7,327 nucleotides of DNA from Verrucomicrobiota bacterium (GTDB lineage Bacteria > Verrucomicrobiota > Verrucomicrobiia > Limisphaerales > UBA9464): the NCBI GenBank assembly GCA_026397675.1, contig JAPLUH010000466.1:1-7327 (forward strand), written 5' to 3'. Positions within the stretch are counted from its first letter, which is position 1; the number at the start of each line of letters is the position of its first letter. A program made the translations under genes and the position numbers. Positions 5,614 to 7,327 of this stretch are shown one piece after another. The notes beneath the pieces are model-generated. The model searched no databases. It was not told the DNA's origin and saw only the letters and a program-made list of their open reading frames with translations.

Positions 5614-6463
5614 TCTCCAAGACCTCGCCCGCCGCTGGGGCGCCTCCGATGTCCCCTTCACCCACGAGGTCGACGCGTGGGTCGATGCTCCCGAGTTGGT
5701 CCTGCTCCGCCGCCACCTCGACCACGCCGCCGCGCTCCGCACGCCCGTCCTCCTCACCGGCCCCAATGGCGTCGGCAAGTCCGCCCTGGTCGGCCGCTGG
5801 ATGCGCGGCCTTGATAACCGCATCCATCTCCCGCTGGCGCTGACCCACGCCACCCTCAGTGGCTCCAGCGTGCTGTCCTGCCTGGTCCAACGCCTCGGCA
5901 AGGCTTCGGGCTTCCGGCGCGAGACCAACCTGGCCCGCATCGAACAAGCCCTGGGCGAACTCGAACGCCGCTCCCTGGTCCTCGTCCTCGACGAGGCGCA
6001 GAACTACTCGGCTGCGGCCCTGGAGGAGATCCGGCTCCTGCTCGGTCTCAACCTGCCCGAGCGCCCTCTGTTCTCCCTCGTCCTCATCGGCGATGAGTAC
6101 CTGCTGTCCGCCCTGCGCCTGCGCCATCAGCGGGCCATGTACTCCCGACTCGGCGGCCACTTCCGCCTCTTGCCCTGGCCCTCGGCGCGGCTCACCGAAT
6201 ACCTCCACACGGCTCTGCGCAAGGTCGGCCTCAGTCCGACCGTTCTGTCGCCACCCGGGGCCGAGATGCTGGCCAGTGCCAGCGGTGGGTTCCCTCGCAG
6301 CCTCCAGTTGCTCGCACGCGCAGCATGGCTGGCGGCGGCCGTCGCCGAATGCAACCAGATCGGCGTGGAGCACGTTCGTCACGCCATCGATCAGATGCCC
6401 TGCGTCCCCGGACTCCAATCCCCGGAACCCTTCGCCGAACATGAACCCGCCCACGTCAGTTGA
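5600..6463 (+). CDS. TniB/ExeA-type AAA+ ATPase of the transposon
   Basis: The 287-residue P-loop ATPase has Walker A GPNGVGKS (54-61), Walker B LVLVLDEAQ (126-134), a sensor-1-like strand LVLIGDE (160-166) and a candidate arginine finger in the YSRLGGHFRL region (181-190). A C-terminal helical lid (about 196-275) follows. DEAQN after Walker B and the IGDE strand match the ExeA/TniB/TnsC branch. Those proteins form filaments on target DNA, activate the transposase and confer target immunity. The ATG at 5600 lies inside the end of the transposase gene, and the stop lies inside the next gene, so the three form a tightly coupled set. A longer open frame upstream of 5600 is only an out-of-frame reading of the transposase gene. 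Confidence 0.9.
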   Translation: MLNADLQDLARRWGASDVPFTHEVDAWVDAPELVLLRRHLDHAAALRTPVLLTGPNGVGKSALVGRWMRGLDNRIHLPLALTHATLSGSSVLSCLVQRLGKASGFRRETNLARIEQALGELERRSLVLVLDEAQNYSAAALEEIRLLLGLNLPERPLFSLVLIGDEYLLSALRLRHQRAMYSRLGGHFRLLPWPSARLTEYLHTALRKVGLSPTVLSPPGAEMLASASGGFPRSLQLLARAAWLAAAVAECNQIGVEHVRHAIDQMPCVPGLQSPEPFAEHEPAHVS

Positions 6464-6851
6464 TGCCGCCCAGATCACCCGGGCACACGAACTCTACTGC
6501 CGGCTCACCGGGCAGAATCTCCCGATGCGCTATGACCGCCAGCGTCAGTGGTTTGAACTGCTGCGAGACGGGCACACGCTGGCGGATATCGAGCACGTCG
6601 TGCGTTACCTGCAGCGCGAGATCCACGCCACTCGCCGCAACGTCGGAGCCCTCAAGCTCTCCAATCTTCTCCAACCCGACCGCTTTGAAGAGGACCTCGG
6701 CATCAGCCGCCTGCGCGTCCGCCCACCGGCCCGGTCACCAGTCCCGAAACCATCACCACCGGCATCCGAGGTGCCGGATGCCGCCGAACTCGAGCGCCGC
6801 CGCCTCCGCGGCCTCGCCTGGACCGTCGAACTGCGCCGCAGTCTGGGCTGA
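6441..6851 (+). CDS. Small transposon accessory protein with a phage-replication/DnaD-like helical domain
   Basis: The 136-residue protein starts at the ATG at 6441 (MNPPTSVDAAQ), 23 bp before the ATPase stop. Residues about 29-86 read RYDRQRQWFELLRDGHTL, ADIEHVV, then VGALKLSNLLQPDRFEEDL. The pattern L-x-x-G-x-T-x-x-D-h-x-x-V-h, followed about 30 residues later by L-x-x-x-x-L-h-x-x-x-R-F-E-x-x-L, resembles the C-terminal domain of phage replication proteins and DnaD-like proteins. The rest is a proline-rich linker and a charged C-terminal helix (ELERRRLRG). This gene sits where TniQ sits in Tn5053-type elements but shows no TniQ zinc fingers. A role in target selection or in recruiting host replication proteins is inference from position and fold pattern. 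Confidence 0.7.
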   Translation: MNPPTSVDAAQITRAHELYCRLTGQNLPMRYDRQRQWFELLRDGHTLADIEHVVRYLQREIHATRRNVGALKLSNLLQPDRFEEDLGISRLRVRPPARSPVPKPSPPASEVPDAAELERRRLRGLAWTVELRRSLG

Positions 6852-6915
6852 ATCCATCACCCTGTTGAACCAGCCGAATTGATCCGTGGAAGCTTCTCCG
6901 CAGTGCCCCGGGAGC

Positions 6916-7023
6916 TTTCACGGACCAACACGCCTCCCATCCTACGGACCATTCCGCTTCCACGCATCAAATCCCCACGAACCATCTTGACCCCGGCCCC
7001 ACGAAACAGCCCGGCTCGCCACA
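6916..7023 (-). repeat. Right end of the transposon: array of CGTGG-type motifs
   Basis: Read inward from 7023 the end starts TGTGGCGAGCC. Related motifs occur at 7006-6997 (TTTCGTGGGG), 6983-6973 (GGTTCGTGGGG), 6970-6957 (TTGATGCGTGGAAG), 6951-6941 (TGGTCCGTAGG) and 6928-6916 (TTGGTCCGTGAAA). A further copy in the opposite orientation, ATTGATCCGTGGA, lies at 6878-6890 and is identical to 3658-3670 at the left end. Such asymmetric arrays, with more sites at one end than the other, are known for Tn7-like and Tni elements as transposase binding sites. The 172 bp from 6852 to 7023 hold no gene. Confidence 0.65.
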
Positions 7024-7028
7024 GCAGG
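7024..7028 (+). repeat. Right copy of the 5-bp target-site duplication (GCAGG)
   Basis: GCAGG directly follows the ACA right terminus and matches 3606-3610. Read on the minus strand it covers the last base of codon 51, all of codon 52 and the first base of codon 53 of the kinase-like gene, two codons after the candidate ATP-binding Lys49. Confidence 0.9.
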
Positions 7029-7180
7029 TGGACCTTAAGAGCCACCTCACCGGCAGCAGCAGCCGAACCAGCCCGGAACACATTGCCATGCATGCCCGAG
7101 CCCAATGGGCCGAGACGTTCCAGTTGCCGTCGCCGGCAGTATGCGGCAACTCTTTCCCCGATGTCGGCTACTTCACTCAT
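7024..7180 (-). pseudogene. 5' part of the kinase-fold protein gene, interrupted by the transposon
   Basis: The gene starts at the ATG at 7180 (MSEVADIGERVAAY), with GAGGA 4 bases before it. Residues 24-35 hold a glycine-rich loop (GPLGSGMHGNVF), and VALKVH (46-51) supplies the candidate ATP-binding Lys49. After codon 52 the reading continues into the transposon and stops at 6859-6857, giving a 107-residue chimeric protein. Joining this segment to 3605-3262 gives 501 bases: 166 codons plus a stop, in frame. The N-lobe landmarks here and the catalytic-loop-like segment in the other half make a minimal kinase fold. Substrate and role are unknown. Confidence 0.85.
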
Positions 7181-7217
7181 GAGATCCTCGCCGGGGCAGG
7201 TTTCTACTCGGGTCCGG

Positions 7218-7327
7218 ATGCATTTGGACGTGGGCGGTGAACGGTTGGCGGTGAATCAACTGGGGCCTGATTTCGCGCTCGTCGAATCGACTGCAAACCA
7301 CTTGCCGGGCCCGGCCAATCTGTCGGT
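7218..7327 (+). CDS. Conserved protein of unknown function (5' part; runs off the right edge)
   Basis: The frame opens at the ATG at 7218 and stays open to the end of the window (36 full codons), starting MHLDVGGERLAVNQLGPDF and continuing through VNHxP-like spacing (TANHLPGP). The N-terminus reads as two short strands around a QLGPDF turn, a pattern I associate with small conserved hypothetical proteins. The gene is divergent from the kinase-like gene with 37 bp between the two starts, so they share a control region and are probably functionally linked. No clear Shine-Dalgarno is visible. Confidence 0.6.
   Translation, partial: MHLDVGGERLAVNQLGPDFALVESTANHLPGPANLS

Larger units (their letters stand above)
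3611..7023 (+). mobile_element. Complete 3,413-bp Mu/TniA-type transposon with four genes
   Basis: The boundaries are set by three independent signs: TGT...ACA termini, a GCAGG duplication on both sides, and exact restoration of the interrupted kinase-like gene when the element is removed. Gene order is zinc-finger protein (3666-4247), D,D-35-E transposase (4339-5613), AAA+ ATPase (5600-6463), small helical protein (6441-6851), all in one direction, with the last three overlapping end to start. TniA/TniB-type elements use a transposase and a MuB/TnsC-like ATPase that directs target choice. This one shows no TniQ, no serine resolvase and no cargo genes. All genes are open, the ends are intact and the duplication is perfect, so the insertion looks recent and the element could still be active. 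Confidence 0.92.

Noticed and set aside
5570..6478. Long minus-strand open frame opposite the ATPase gene
   Set aside because: It is a mirror of codon bias in the ATPase gene; the Gly/Ala/Glu-rich product has no domain pattern.
3658..6890. The 13-bp direct repeat ATTGATCCGTGGA (3658-3670 and 6878-6890) as the target duplication of the transposon
   Set aside because: Deleting between these copies leaves the kinase gene broken, whereas TGT/ACA ends with GCAGG restore its frame exactly. The repeat is better read as internal binding motifs.
1..7327. CRISPR arrays, tRNA or rRNA genes, riboswitches
   Set aside because: I found no regularly spaced repeats, no cloverleaf-like or rRNA sequence and no recognisable riboswitch core on either strand by eye.

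Overview
The window is GC-rich bacterial DNA from an accessory region. A FGE/SUMF1-fold lipoprotein whose last ~45 residues look like the variable region of a diversity-generating retroelement (DGR), next to several small conserved proteins of unknown function, suggests Verrucomicrobiota or a related PVC-group bacterium. That placement rests on gene style only; there is no rRNA or other marker.

Region 1 (1-1259): three small minus-strand genes. Reading leftward they are a ribbon-helix-helix plus zinc-ribbon protein (948-1259), a 69-residue conserved protein (542-751), a terminator-like hairpin (462-489), and the N-terminal 146 residues of a membrane-anchored helical protein that runs off the left edge (1-438).

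Region 2 (1352-2965): a plus-strand lipoprotein of 501 residues with a lipobox, a coiled coil and a C-terminal FGE/C-type-lectin domain. Its last codons change abruptly in base composition and follow the NNC codon pattern left by adenine mutagenesis of AAC codons. A perfect GC hairpin and a purine-rich tract follow the stop codon. I see neither the template repeat nor the reverse transcriptase in the window, so this would be a target diversified from elsewhere.

Region 3 (2973-7327): a small kinase-fold gene on the minus strand is split by a complete 3,413-bp transposon (3611-7023). The element begins TGT and ends ACA, is flanked by a 5-bp duplication (GCAGG), has repeated CGTGG-type motifs at both ends, and carries four plus-strand genes: a DUF6431-like zinc-finger protein, a Mu/TniA-type D,D-35-E transposase, a TniB/ExeA-type AAA+ ATPase and a small protein resembling the C-terminal domain of phage replication proteins. 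Removing the element and one GCAGG copy restores an uninterrupted 166-codon kinase-like frame. The start of a divergent conserved gene (7218 onward) lies 37 bp upstream of the kinase start, and low-confidence coding remnants lie just downstream of the kinase stop (2973-3245).

The two most notable items are the apparent trans-acting DGR target and the fully delimited four-gene Mu-like transposon that lacks TniQ and a resolvase.
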